Positions 1-8,290 of a stretch of DNA of 64,000 bases are shown in pieces. Origin of the DNA: JAVBLT01 sp031553315 (GTDB lineage: Bacteria; Verrucomicrobiota; Kiritimatiellia; RFP12; DVOR01). The position numbers and the translations under genes were made by a program. The stretch is taken from contig JAVBLT010000007.1 in assembly GCA_031553315.1 (NCBI GenBank), positions 62,001-126,000 of the forward strand, written 5' to 3'. Under the pieces are notes generated by a model. The model made no database searches. It was not told the DNA's origin and worked only from the letters and a program-made list of their open reading frames with translations. Every line of letters begins with the position of its first letter. Position 1 is the first letter of the stretch.

Positions 1-2739
1 GACAACAATCTCCCCGTCGGCTTCATCTTCGGCGGAAGCGCCTGGACGGCCAACAACCGCTCCGGCACCATCGTTGAAGGCGAGACCGCCGTCACGGTCG
101 ACCTCAGCCCCACCGCCGAGGGCACCTTCGCCAAAACCCTCGTGGGCGGCAGCTACACCAGCTTTCTTCTTGCCAAGCCCGCCGCATTCACCGCCTCCTC
201 CGTGGGCAGCGCCGCCATCGCCGTGAGCGCCCCCGCCGCCGTCACCTTCACCGCCCCCATCTACGGCGGCGGCTACTCAAACCTGGAAGTGCCCAGCGCC
301 GTGCTCGGCAACACCAGCGTGACCCTCAACGGCGGCACCTACACCTCCTCCATCGTCGCGGGCGGCGCCAACACCGGAGCCAGCGTCGGCGGCGACGCCA
401 CGCTGATCCTCAACGGCGGCACCTTCACCGGAGCCGCGCTCAAAGCGAGCGAAGGCGGCGCCACCATCGCGGGTACACCCCGCCTCGTCATCGGCGGCGC
501 CATCGACCTGACCGCGGCCACAGTCACAGGCTTCACCGCCGTCACCGTCAAACCCGCCGGCGCGCTCAAAGGCTACACCGCCACCGCCGGTCAGACCGTG
601 ACCCTCGAAGGCGGCGCCCTCGAAGCCTTCACCTGCTCGGGCGCCACCCTCACCGCCACCAACACCTTCGCCACCGCCGGCGCCGTGGCCCTCACAACCG
701 GCACCCTGAACCTGCCCCTTCCCGAAGCGGGAGCCCCCTTCATCGCCAACGCCGGCGACCTCACCTTCGGCGAAGGCTTCACCGTTGAAATCGGCGATCT
801 TCCCCCGGGCGAATACCCCTTCGCGGGCAACACCGGCGGCACCGTCGGCGGCGCCCCCGTTTTGACCCGCCACGGCACCGCCCTCGACCCCGGCGCCTAC
901 ACCCTCGAAACCGAGGCCGACGGTTCCCTCACCCTCGCCTTCAGCGGCGGGCACCCCTACTCGCTGGGCTGGTCCACCGGCATCTCCGCCTGGAAACACT
1001 CCGAAACCGACCCCGACCCCGGCTACATGTGGCCCGTGCTCGTCGACCGCCAGCCCACCGCCACCACCGCCGCCTTCCAGAATAACGACACCGCCTTCTT
1101 CCTGGCCAGCGCCACCGTCCCCATCGAAGGCACCGTCGAACCCGCGCTCACCGTCATCGCCCCCGGCGAAGGCGGCAGCGTCACCCTCAGCGGCGGCGCC
1201 ATCGGCGGCAGCGGCGGCCTCACCGTCGAAAGCGGGCTCGCCGCCACAGACCGCGCCCACACCTACACCGGCGTGACCGACCTCCGCGAAGGCGCCACCC
1301 TGCGCTACGCCGCACCCGAAGGCCTCCCCGCCCTCGAGCGCCCCGTCGTCGGCAAAGGCACGGTCGACGTTGCCCTCGCCCAAGCCGCCGCCCTCAACCT
1401 CGGCGCCGCCTTCGAAGGCACCGCCCGCATCGCCTCCGGCAGCTTCGCCATGGACGCCGCCACCATCGGCGCAGGCCGTTACAGCTTCGCCGACGGCGTC
1501 GGCGCAAGCTTCGCCGAAAACGCGACCATCCCCTCGCCCATCGCCTTTGAAGGCGCCCACACGCTCACGGCCCTCGCCGGCGTGGAATCCAACCTCGGCG
1601 GCATCCTCACCGGAACCGGCTTCACCAAAACCGGCCCCGGCATCCTGCGCGTGGTCGAAAACACCGGGCACGCCCTCACCGGCGCCGTGAACATCGAGAC
1701 CGGCGCCTTCTGGTGGGGCATCCCCGGCCCCGGCGGCGCCGGCGCCCTCGCCGGAGAGACCCACGCCCTGGGCCAGACCCTCGCCGCAGCCCCCGGAACC
1801 ACCCTCACCCTCCACGTGGGCAGATTCTCCGCCGTCGACAGCGCCACCGACAACAAAGTCAACATCGCCACCGCCATCACCCTCAACGGCGCCACCCTCC
1901 ACAGTGAAGACGGTTCCTACCACTTCAGCCGCGGCATCACCGCCACCGGCGCCTCCGCCTTCTCCGGCAAGTGGACCAAAGGCTGGGTCATCGAGAGCCT
2001 CAGCGGCGGCGGCAGCTTCACCATCCGCCGCGCCGCGAACAGCGATCACCAGTTCTCCCTCTTCACCCTTCGCGGCGAAGGCGGCTTCAACGGAACCATC
2101 ACCCTCGCCTCCGAAGACCCCGAAACCAACAACAGAGGCATCGAGCTGCGCCTGGGCGCAGAGCGGGCCGCGGCCCTCGCCGCCATCGACACCGGCGCCG
2201 ACGCCCGCACCCGCCTCACCCTCGCCACCGCCCAGGCCACCCTCGCAGGCCTCTCCGGCAGCGGCCCCGTCACCCTCACCAACGGGCTCGCCGCCGCCAC
2301 CCTCACCGTGGCCGGCAGCGCCGACACCGCCTTCAGCGGCGCCATCCCCGCCGCCGTCAGCCTCGTCAAGACCGGCAGCGGCACCCTCACCCTCAACACC
2401 CAGACCTACCCCGGCGCCATCAGCGTGGAGGCAGGCGCGGGTCTCGGCGGCAGCGGCACCTTCACCGGCGCCGTCACCTTCGCCGAAACAGCCCGCCTCA
2501 GCGTCGTCCCCAGCGCCGCCGCCACCGGCATCGCCACCTTCAGCGGCAGCGTCGGCGGCACAGCCGCCCTCACCCTGCCCGAAGGCTTCACCCCGGAGAG
2601 CGGCGTGAAATACTACATTGCCCAAGGCGCCGCGATCAGCCCCTCCAACCTCATTGCCCCCGAAGGCACCTACCTGAAGGCCGATGCCACCGGCATCTTC
2701 CTCGCAGCCCGCAGCGGCCTGCTGATCACCATAAAATAA
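1..2739 (+). CDS. Autotransporter-repeat surface protein, 5' end outside window
   Basis: The frame is open from base 1, so this is the C-terminal 912 residues of a larger protein. A GTG at 142 is only an internal Val codon. The sequence is rich in Gly, Ala, Thr and Ser and reads as successive beta-strand turns. Clear autotransporter-associated beta-strand repeats include LVKTGSGTLTLN near the C-terminus and a related FTKTGPGILRV copy upstream. Such repeats form a right-handed beta-helix passenger exported to the cell surface. I see no C-terminal beta-barrel, PEP-CTERM or LPXTG signal: the protein ends in SGLLITIK. How it is anchored is unknown. It stands alone and is followed directly by an intrinsic terminator. 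The substrate or adhesion role cannot be read from the sequence. Confidence 0.85.
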   Translation, partial: DNNLPVGFIFGGSAWTANNRSGTIVEGETAVTVDLSPTAEGTFAKTLVGGSYTSFLLAKPAAFTASSVGSAAIAVSAPAAVTFTAPIYGGGYSNLEVPSAVLGNTSVTLNGGTYTSSIVAGGANTGASVGGDATLILNGGTFTGAALKASEGGATIAGTPRLVIGGAIDLTAATVTGFTAVTVKPAGALKGYTATAGQTVTLEGGALEAFTCSGATLTATNTFATAGAVALTTGTLNLPLPEAGAPFIANAGDLTFGEGFTVEIGDLPPGEYPFAGNTGGTVGGAPVLTRHGTALDPGAYTLETEADGSLTLAFSGGHPYSLGWSTGISAWKHSETDPDPGYMWPVLVDRQPTATTAAFQNNDTAFFLASATVPIEGTVEPALTVIAPGEGGSVTLSGGAIGGSGGLTVESGLAATDRAHTYTGVTDLREGATLRYAAPEGLPALERPVVGKGTVDVALAQAAALNLGAAFEGTARIASGSFAMDAATIGAGRYSFADGVGASFAENATIPSPIAFEGAHTLTALAGVESNLGGILTGTGFTKTGPGILRVVENTGHALTGAVNIETGAFWWGIPGPGGAGALAGETHALGQTLAAAPGTTLTLHVGRFSAVDSATDNKVNIATAITLNGATLHSEDGSYHFSRGITATGASAFSGKWTKGWVIESLSGGGSFTIRRAANSDHQFSLFTLRGEGGFNGTITLASEDPETNNRGIELRLGAERAAALAAIDTGADARTRLTLATAQATLAGLSGSGPVTLTNGLAAATLTVAGSADTAFSGAIPAAVSLVKTGSGTLTLNTQTYPGAISVEAGAGLGGSGTFTGAVTFAETARLSVVPSAAATGIATFSGSVGGTAALTLPEGFTPESGVKYYIAQGAAISPSNLIAPEGTYLKADATGIFLAARSGLLITIK

Positions 2740-2757
2740 CACCACGCGCACGAAATG

Positions 2758-2797
2758 CAAACGAGCGCCGCCTCAACCGGGCGGCGCTCGTTTTTTT
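2758..2797 (+). terminator. Intrinsic terminator of the surface-protein gene
   Basis: A perfect 12-bp GC-rich stem (arms 2761-2772 and 2780-2791) with a 7-nt loop is followed by a run of seven T. It lies 21 bp after the stop codon at 2739. Confidence 0.9.
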
Positions 2798-2814
2798 AGA
2801 GCAAGGTGCAATTG

Positions 2815-2981
2815 CTTAGAATATGTTTCGAATGAGATTTCCGGATTTTGCGAAGGTGAATTTTGGTTTTGACAAACGCCTGAGGTGAGCCGTAGCAACG
2901 CTACGGCGATCTGAGAGGGTGAAGTTCAAAAACGAAAAACACCGAGAAAAAGCGGAAATATCAATCGAAATATGCTCTAGA
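2815..2981. repeat. Long imperfect inverted repeat, MITE-like or large hairpin
   Basis: Two arms of about 80 bp, 2815-2897 and 2901-2981, are imperfect reverse complements (roughly three quarters of positions pair by eye). They meet at a perfect centre, GCCGTAGC-AAC-GCTACGGC. The outer ends read AATATGTTTCGA and TCGAAATATGCT. The right end runs through the stop codon of eda (TAG at 2977-2979). No ORF lies inside. It could be a miniature inverted-repeat element, a REP-like sequence, or a bidirectional terminator between the convergent transcripts. No flanking target duplication was evident. Confidence 0.6.
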
Positions 2982-3612
2982 AAGCGGCGATGGCGGAGCA
3001 GGCTTCGCGGGCGCGGCGCTCGATTTCCTGCCAGTCGGCGGATTTGATGAGGCTGGCTTCGGCGATCCAGGAGGAGCCGGCGGCGATGACTTCTTTGAGG
3101 GAAAGGTAGCTGGCGATGTTGTCGCGGGTGACGCCGCCGGTGGGCATGAAGGTGATGCCGGTGTGGCGGAAGGCGCCGAGGAGGGCCTGGAGCATTTTGA
3201 CGCCGCCGGCGTTTTCGGCGGGGAAGAATTTGACGGTGTCGCACCCGTGTTTGAGGGCGAGGGTGAGCTCGCCGGCGGTGGCGATGCCGGGGATGAAGGG
3301 CAGGGCGATGCTTTTGGAGAGGCTGAGGATGTCGGGATCCAGGCCGGGTGAGACGCCGAAGGTGGCGCCGGCTTCTTTGGCGGCGCGGAGCTGGTCTTCG
3401 CGGAGGATGGTGCCGGCGCCGATGAGGGTCCGGGGGCTGGCGGCTTTGATGAGGCGGATGGCTTCGAGGGCGGCGGGGGTGCGGAGGGTGATTTCAACGG
3501 CGGGGAGGCCGCCGCGGGCGAGGGCCTGGGTGAGGGGGACGGCGGAGGAGGGATCGTCGATGACGATGACGGGGATGATGCGGGTGGGGCCGAGGAGGGT
3601 TTTGAAGCTCAT
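2977..3612 (-). CDS. eda: KDPG aldolase (2-keto-3-deoxy-6-phosphogluconate aldolase)
   Basis: This 211-aa class I aldolase splits 2-keto-3-deoxy-6-phosphogluconate into pyruvate and glyceraldehyde-3-phosphate, the last step of this operon's pathway. The family signatures are present: the catalytic base in VEITLR (Glu40) and the Schiff-base lysine in DTVKFFPAE (Lys128), plus the phosphate-binding MPTGGV segment near residue 157. Length matches the family. The ATG at 3612 overlaps the uxaC stop by four bases (ATGA), indicating translational coupling, so the longer upstream open frame is not used. It is the last gene of the glucuronate operon, and its stop codon lies in the edge of the long inverted repeat. 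Confidence 0.95.
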   Translation of the reverse strand: MSFKTLLGPTRIIPVIVIDDPSSAVPLTQALARGGLPAVEITLRTPAALEAIRLIKAASPRTLIGAGTILREDQLRAAKEAGATFGVSPGLDPDILSLSKSIALPFIPGIATAGELTLALKHGCDTVKFFPAENAGGVKMLQALLGAFRHTGITFMPTGGVTRDNIASYLSLKEVIAAGSSWIAEASLIKSADWQEIERRAREACSAIAAF

Positions 3613-5033
3613 GTGAAGGATTCTTTCATGGGGAAGTTGAAGTAGTATTTGGCGTTGTGGGAGGAGATGTCGCGGACCATTTTGCCGACGAGGGCGGTGT
3701 CGTTGGGGATGAGGCCGTCGGCGATGTCGCGGCCGAGGATGCGGCAGAGGATGCGGCGGAAGTATTCGTGGCGGGTGAAGCTGAGGATGCTGCGCGAATC
3801 GGTGAGCATGCCGACGAATTGGGAGAGCACGCCGAGCTGGCTGAGGGTTTCGATGTGGCGGGTGAGGCCGTCCATCTGATCGAGGAACCACCAGGCGGCG
3901 CCGTATTGGATGCGGCCGCCGGGGGTGCCGTCTTGGAAGCTGCCGGCGAGGACGGCGAGCATTTCGTTGTCGCGGGGGTTGAGGTTGTAGAGGATGGTGC
4001 GGGGGAGGGTGTTGGCTTCGGCGAGGCGGCTGAGGTGGAGGGCGAGGGGGAGGGCGTAGGTGTCGTCGGCGATGGCGTCGAAGCCGGTGTCGGGGCCGAG
4101 GCGGCGGAGGGCGGCGGCGTTGGGGTTGCGCAGGGCGCCGATGTGGTATTGCTGGACCCAGTCGGTCTTCATGTCGAGGGTGCTGAAGAAGTGGAGCATC
4201 CAGAATGAGTAGCGGGTTTGGGCTTCGGGGGTCTGGTTGTTGCCGCGGAGGGTGTCGGCAAAGATGGCTTCGGCTTCGGCCGGGGTGCAGAGGTTGGGGG
4301 TGAAGGCTTCGATGGAGTGGTCGGAGGCGCGGCAGCCGATTTCGTGGAAGTAGGCGTGGCGGCGGGTGAGGGTTTCGAGGAGGTCGGAGAAGGTTGTGAT
4401 GGTGCGGTTGTCGGCCTGGGCGAGTTTTTCGACCCAGGCGCGGAAGGCGGCTGCGTTGGCGACCTGGCGGGCTTTGTCGGGGCGCCAGGTGGGGAGGAGG
4501 GTGATGGTGGTCTGCCGGTCGGCGTTGTTCATTTTGTGGTAGGTGAGGGGGTCGGAGGGGTCGTCGGTGGTGCAGCTGACGATGACGTTGAGCTGTTGGG
4601 CGATGCCGCGGGCGCCGAAGTTGGGCTGGGAGAGTTTTTCGCGGGTGAGGGCCCAGATGTAGTCGGCGGTGGAGGGGGAGAGCTGGAGGCCGTCGATGCC
4701 GAAGATGCGGCGGAGCTCGAGGTGGGTCCAGTGGTAGAGGGGGTTGCGCAGGAGGATGGGGACGGTGGCGGCCCATTTGTCGAATTTTTCGCGGGGGGAG
4801 GCGTCGCCGGTGCAGTAGCGTTCGGGGACGCCGGCTGTGCGCATGGCGCGCCATTTGTAGTGGTCGTCGGAGAGCCAGGCTTCGGTGATGTCTTGAAAAT
4901 GGTGGTCTTGGGCGATCCAGGCGGGGTTGAGGTGGGAGTGGAAGTCGATAATGGGCATGGGCTTGGCGTAGGCGTGGTAGAGCTCGCGGCTTTGGGGGGT
5001 GTCGAGAAGGAAGTCGGTATCGATGAAGGCCAT
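3609..5033 (-). CDS. uxaC: Glucuronate isomerase
   Basis: The 474-aa product isomerises D-glucuronate to D-fructuronate (and D-galacturonate to D-tagaturonate), the entry step of hexuronate breakdown. It belongs to the amidohydrolase-like uronate isomerase family. The metal-binding DFHSHL motif is at residues 30-35, and the C-terminal LTDSRSILSFTRHEYFRR segment is typical. Length is normal for UxaC. The ATG at 5033 lies two bases after the stop of the upstream fusion gene, so the two are coupled; eda overlaps its 3' end. Neighbours supply every downstream step. Confidence 0.96.
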   Translation of the reverse strand: MAFIDTDFLLDTPQSRELYHAYAKPMPIIDFHSHLNPAWIAQDHHFQDITEAWLSDDHYKWRAMRTAGVPERYCTGDASPREKFDKWAATVPILLRNPLYHWTHLELRRIFGIDGLQLSPSTADYIWALTREKLSQPNFGARGIAQQLNVIVSCTTDDPSDPLTYHKMNNADRQTTITLLPTWRPDKARQVANAAAFRAWVEKLAQADNRTITTFSDLLETLTRRHAYFHEIGCRASDHSIEAFTPNLCTPAEAEAIFADTLRGNNQTPEAQTRYSFWMLHFFSTLDMKTDWVQQYHIGALRNPNAAALRRLGPDTGFDAIADDTYALPLALHLSRLAEANTLPRTILYNLNPRDNEMLAVLAGSFQDGTPGGRIQYGAAWWFLDQMDGLTRHIETLSQLGVLSQFVGMLTDSRSILSFTRHEYFRRILCRILGRDIADGLIPNDTALVGKMVRDISSHNAKYYFNFPMKESFT

Positions 5034-5035
5034 GA

Positions 5036-7033
5036 TCACACTCCTGAATAGGCAAGGAAGCCGCCGTCGACGGGGATGACGATGCCGGTGACGAAGGTGG
5101 CTTCGTCGGAGACGAGGAATTTGAGGGCTCCGCAGAGGTCTTCGGGTTTTCCGAAGGTGCGCATGGGTGTTTTGGAGATGACTTTGTTCCCGCGCGGAGT
5201 GAGGGTTTTTTCGTCGGCCTCGAGCATGAGGAAGCGGTTCTGGTCGGTGATGAAGAAGCCGGGGGCGATGGCGTTGACGCGGATGCCGACGGGGGCGAGG
5301 TGGGTGGCGAGCCATTTGGTGAAGTTGTCGACCGCGGCTTTGGCTGAGGCGTAGGCGGCGACTTTGGTGAGGGGCTGTGTGGCGGCCATGGAGGAGATGT
5401 TGACGACGCTGCCTCCGGTGGCGGTCATGGCGCGGCAGAAGACTTGGGAGGGGAGGAGGGTGCCGATGAAGTTGAGTTTGTTGACGAATTCAAAGCCGCT
5501 GATGTCGAGGCCGAAGAAGGAGTCTTCCAAGGGGGTTTCGAGGGTGAATTGTTCGGCGGGGCAGGTGCCTTTGGGGTGGTTGCCGCCGGCGCCGTTGAGG
5601 AGGATGTCGATGCGGCCCCAGTGGGTGAGAATGGTGTCGCGGGCGGTTTCGAGGGATTCGCGCTCAAGGACGTTGGCGCAGAGGGGAAGGGTCTGGGTGA
5701 GGCCTTCGGCGGCGAGCTGGGCGCAGACTTTTTCGGCGGCTTCGAGGCGCAGGTCGATGAGGGCGACTTTGGCTCCGGCTTTGAGCAGGCTTTTGGCCAT
5801 GACGGAGCAGAGCACGCCGGCGGCTCCGGTGACGGCGGCGACTTTTCCGCTGAGGGGGCGGTTGCCGTAGCGGATGCCTTGCTCGAGGCCGCGGAGCTCG
5901 GCGAGGCCTACGAGGCGGCCGCCGTAGGAGTAGCCGGAGTAGGTCTTGCGGGTTTTGTCGATTTCCATGAAGCGGCCGTGGTCGGGGCGGATGACGATCT
6001 GCCACTCGGCGATGCCGGCCTGGCGGCGGCGGTCTTCTTCTTTGAGAAGGGCGGTCATGAGGCGGTCCATGTCGACCCGGCCGCAGAGGTGGCAGGATTC
6101 GTGGAAGGTGTGTTCGTCTTCGAAGGCGACGTTGCGCAGGTGGGCGAAGTGGATGCGGTGGGCGAAGCGCTCGAACATGGGGGCGACGTCGTTGGCGAGG
6201 CGGCCGCCGAAGGAGCCGGCGCAGAAGGTGAGGCCGATGTTGTGGGAGGGGATTTCGCGGAACATCTGTTCCACGTCTTCGGGGGTGCTGACGATGCGGG
6301 GGAGGCCGAAGATGGGGCGGGGGGGGTCGTCGGGGTGGACGGCCATGCGGATGCCGAGCTCGTCGCAGAGGGGCTGGATCTCGCGGAGGAAGGTGTAGAA
6401 GTTGTGGCGGAGGGTGGCGTCGTCGATGCCGTCGTAGGTGCTGAGGCAGGCGAGGAACTGGGCGGGGGTGAGGTCGTCGACTGTGCCGGGGAGGCCGAGG
6501 AGGATGCTGTCGGAGAGGGCTTTGCGTTCCTGGGGGGTGGCGTTTTCGAAGAGGGTTTTCGCTTTTTGGCGGAGGGTTTCGGAATAGTCTTTTTCGGCGC
6601 CGGGGCGCTGGAGGATGTGCAGGTCGAAGGCGGCGATGGCGGCGTCGTCGCACTGGAGGACGGTGGTGCCGTCGGGCAAGGTTCGGCTGAGGTTGGTGCG
6701 AGTCCAGTCGAGCACGGGCATGAAGTTGTAGCAGATGATTTTGACGCCGTGTTTCGCGAGGTTGCGGAGAGATTGCCTGTAAATGTCGATGTATTTGGCG
6801 TAGTCGCCCTTGCGGGTTTTGATCGATTCGTGAACGGGCACGCTTTCGACGACGCTCCAGCGCATGCCCGCGGCCTGCACTTCGCTGACGCGCCTGGCGA
6901 TTTCTTCTTCGGTCCACAGCTCCCCGCAGCGCACATGGTGCAGGGCTGTGACGACATCTGTAACACCTGCCTGGCGGATTTCTTTCAATGAGATCGCATC
7001 CGCAGGCCCGAACCAACGCCATCCTTGAAGCAT
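5036..7033 (-). CDS. Fused mannonate dehydratase / SDR mannonate oxidoreductase
   Basis: A single 665-aa frame joins two enzymes that act one after the other. Residues 1-389 are a UxuA-type mannonate dehydratase, with HPDDPP near 233, Cys271, HLR near 298 and RPDHGR near 349 as expected metal and substrate residues. Residues about 393-665 are a short-chain dehydrogenase of the D-mannonate oxidoreductase type, with VTGAAGVLC for NAD binding, NISS, and the Tyr-x3-Lys pair in YASAK. The C-terminal half would reduce fructuronate to mannonate and the N-terminal half dehydrate mannonate to 2-keto-3-deoxygluconate. The linker is only a few residues. The start at 7033 has an AAAGGAA ribosome site. 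No frameshift joins the halves. Confidence 0.9.
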   Translation of the reverse strand: MLQGWRWFGPADAISLKEIRQAGVTDVVTALHHVRCGELWTEEEIARRVSEVQAAGMRWSVVESVPVHESIKTRKGDYAKYIDIYRQSLRNLAKHGVKIICYNFMPVLDWTRTNLSRTLPDGTTVLQCDDAAIAAFDLHILQRPGAEKDYSETLRQKAKTLFENATPQERKALSDSILLGLPGTVDDLTPAQFLACLSTYDGIDDATLRHNFYTFLREIQPLCDELGIRMAVHPDDPPRPIFGLPRIVSTPEDVEQMFREIPSHNIGLTFCAGSFGGRLANDVAPMFERFAHRIHFAHLRNVAFEDEHTFHESCHLCGRVDMDRLMTALLKEEDRRRQAGIAEWQIVIRPDHGRFMEIDKTRKTYSGYSYGGRLVGLAELRGLEQGIRYGNRPLSGKVAAVTGAAGVLCSVMAKSLLKAGAKVALIDLRLEAAEKVCAQLAAEGLTQTLPLCANVLERESLETARDTILTHWGRIDILLNGAGGNHPKGTCPAEQFTLETPLEDSFFGLDISGFEFVNKLNFIGTLLPSQVFCRAMTATGGSVVNISSMAATQPLTKVAAYASAKAAVDNFTKWLATHLAPVGIRVNAIAPGFFITDQNRFLMLEADEKTLTPRGNKVISKTPMRTFGKPEDLCGALKFLVSDEATFVTGIVIPVDGGFLAYSGV

Positions 7034-7052
7034 TTTCAGGTTCCTTTAAAAA

Positions 7053-8159
7053 TTATCGGTCAACGCGGGCGGCGGCGCCGGCCATGAGTTTTTCGACTTC
7101 GTCGACCGTGGCCATGGAGGTGTCGCCGGGGGTGGTCATGGCGAGGGCGCCGTGGGCGGCGCCGTAGTTGACGGCTTTTTTGGCGTCGCAGCCGGTGAGG
7201 AAGCCGTAGATGAGGCCTGAGGCGAAGCTGTCGCCGCCGCCCACGCGGTCGAGGATTTCGAGGTTGGAGCGGTAAATGGCTTCGTGGCAGGCGCCCTGGT
7301 ACCAGCACACGGCGCCCCAGTCGTTGATGGTGGCGGATTTCACGCCGCGAAGGGTGGTGCCGACGGCTTTGAAGTTGGGATAGGTTTTGACGGCTTGCTC
7401 GATCATGCGCTTGAAGCCTTCGACGGGGAGCGAGGTGAGGTTTTCGTCGACGCCGGGCACTTCGAGGCCGAGGCTGGCGGTGAAGTCTTCTTCATTGCCG
7501 ATCATCACGTCGACATAGCGGGCGATTTCGCGGTTGACTTCCTGGGCGCGTTTTTTGCCGCCGATGTCTTTCCAGAGCGAGGGGCGGTAGTTGAGGTCGT
7601 AGCTGGTGACGGTGCCGTGTTTTTTGGCGCAGATGACGGCTTCGATGACGACGTCGGGGGTGGTGTCGGAGAGGGCGGCGAAGATGCCGCCGGTGTGGAA
7701 CCAGCGCACGCCGTGCTTGCCGAAAATGGCGTCCCAGTCGATATCTCCGGGGCGGAGCTGGGAGGCGGCGGTGTTGCCGCGGTCGGAGCAGCCGCGGGCG
7801 CCGCGCATGCCGAAGCCGCGTTCGGTGAAGTTGAGGCCGTTGCGGACGGTGCGGCCGATGCCGTCGTAAGGGCGCCAGAGGATGAGGGAGGTGTCGACGC
7901 CGCCCTGGAGAATGAAATCTTCGAGCAGGTGGCCCACGGGGTTGTCGGCGAAGGCTGTGACCACGGCGGCGCGCTGGCCGAAGCAACGGCGGAGACCGCG
8001 GGCGACGTTGTATTCGCCGCCGCCTTCCCACACGTTGAATGAACGGCAGGTGTGGATGCGGCTTTCGCCGGGATCGAAGCGAAGCATCACTTCGCCCAGG
8101 GAGAGGATGTCCCAACGGCAGGTTTCTTTATCGCGCAGCTGAATTGTTTTTCCATCCAT
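7053..8159 (-). CDS. kdgK: 2-keto-3-deoxygluconate kinase (PfkB family)
   Basis: This 368-aa ribokinase-fold enzyme phosphorylates 2-keto-3-deoxygluconate to KDPG, feeding Eda. The N-terminal LGEVMLRFDPG and GGGEYNVA segments are typical of KDG kinases. The PfkB signature DRVGGGDSF at residues 304-312 carries the catalytic Asp310. It is the first gene of the operon, 19 bp ahead of the fusion gene. An AAAGGAT ribosome site precedes the ATG at 8159. The substrate assignment rests on the sequence type and on the complete glucuronate pathway in the operon. Confidence 0.92.
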   Translation of the reverse strand: MDGKTIQLRDKETCRWDILSLGEVMLRFDPGESRIHTCRSFNVWEGGGEYNVARGLRRCFGQRAAVVTAFADNPVGHLLEDFILQGGVDTSLILWRPYDGIGRTVRNGLNFTERGFGMRGARGCSDRGNTAASQLRPGDIDWDAIFGKHGVRWFHTGGIFAALSDTTPDVVIEAVICAKKHGTVTSYDLNYRPSLWKDIGGKKRAQEVNREIARYVDVMIGNEEDFTASLGLEVPGVDENLTSLPVEGFKRMIEQAVKTYPNFKAVGTTLRGVKSATINDWGAVCWYQGACHEAIYRSNLEILDRVGGGDSFASGLIYGFLTGCDAKKAVNYGAAHGALAMTTPGDTSMATVDEVEKLMAGAAARVDR

Positions 8160-8290
8160 GACGCTTATCCTTTAATCAAAAATCCTTGTTTATGCGAAAA
8201 CTGAGCTCACAATAGCACAAAACCACGCAATTGGGTATCTTTTTTTGCCGGGCGGCGCACTTTTCCGCTCACAAAGAGACACATGCGTTC
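8160..8290 (-). promoter_or_regulatory. Promoter and possible operator region of the glucuronate operon
   Basis: Read on the minus strand, an extended -10 element (TGCTATTGT, about 8209-8217) lies about 50 bp upstream of kdgK. I find no good -35. TTGTGAGC occurs twice in direct orientation, at 8205-8212 and 8267-8274, 62 bp apart. It resembles one half of a LacI-family operator and may bind a GntR or LacI regulator. I see no terminator for the dus transcript coming from upstream, so some read-through is possible. Confidence 0.4.

Noticed and set aside
277..2760. Long minus-strand ORF opposite the surface-protein gene
   Set aside because: It is Gly/Glu/Ala-rich shadow coding caused by high-GC codon bias; the plus frame has clear autotransporter repeats.
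2901..2919. Integron attC site at the core of the inverted repeat
   Set aside because: The GTTRRRY and RYYYAAC core sites are lacking, and no integrase or cassette array is present.
8264..8280. True lac operator upstream of kdgK
   Set aside because: Only one half-site resembles it and there is no symmetric partner; it is kept only as part of a weak direct-repeat motif.
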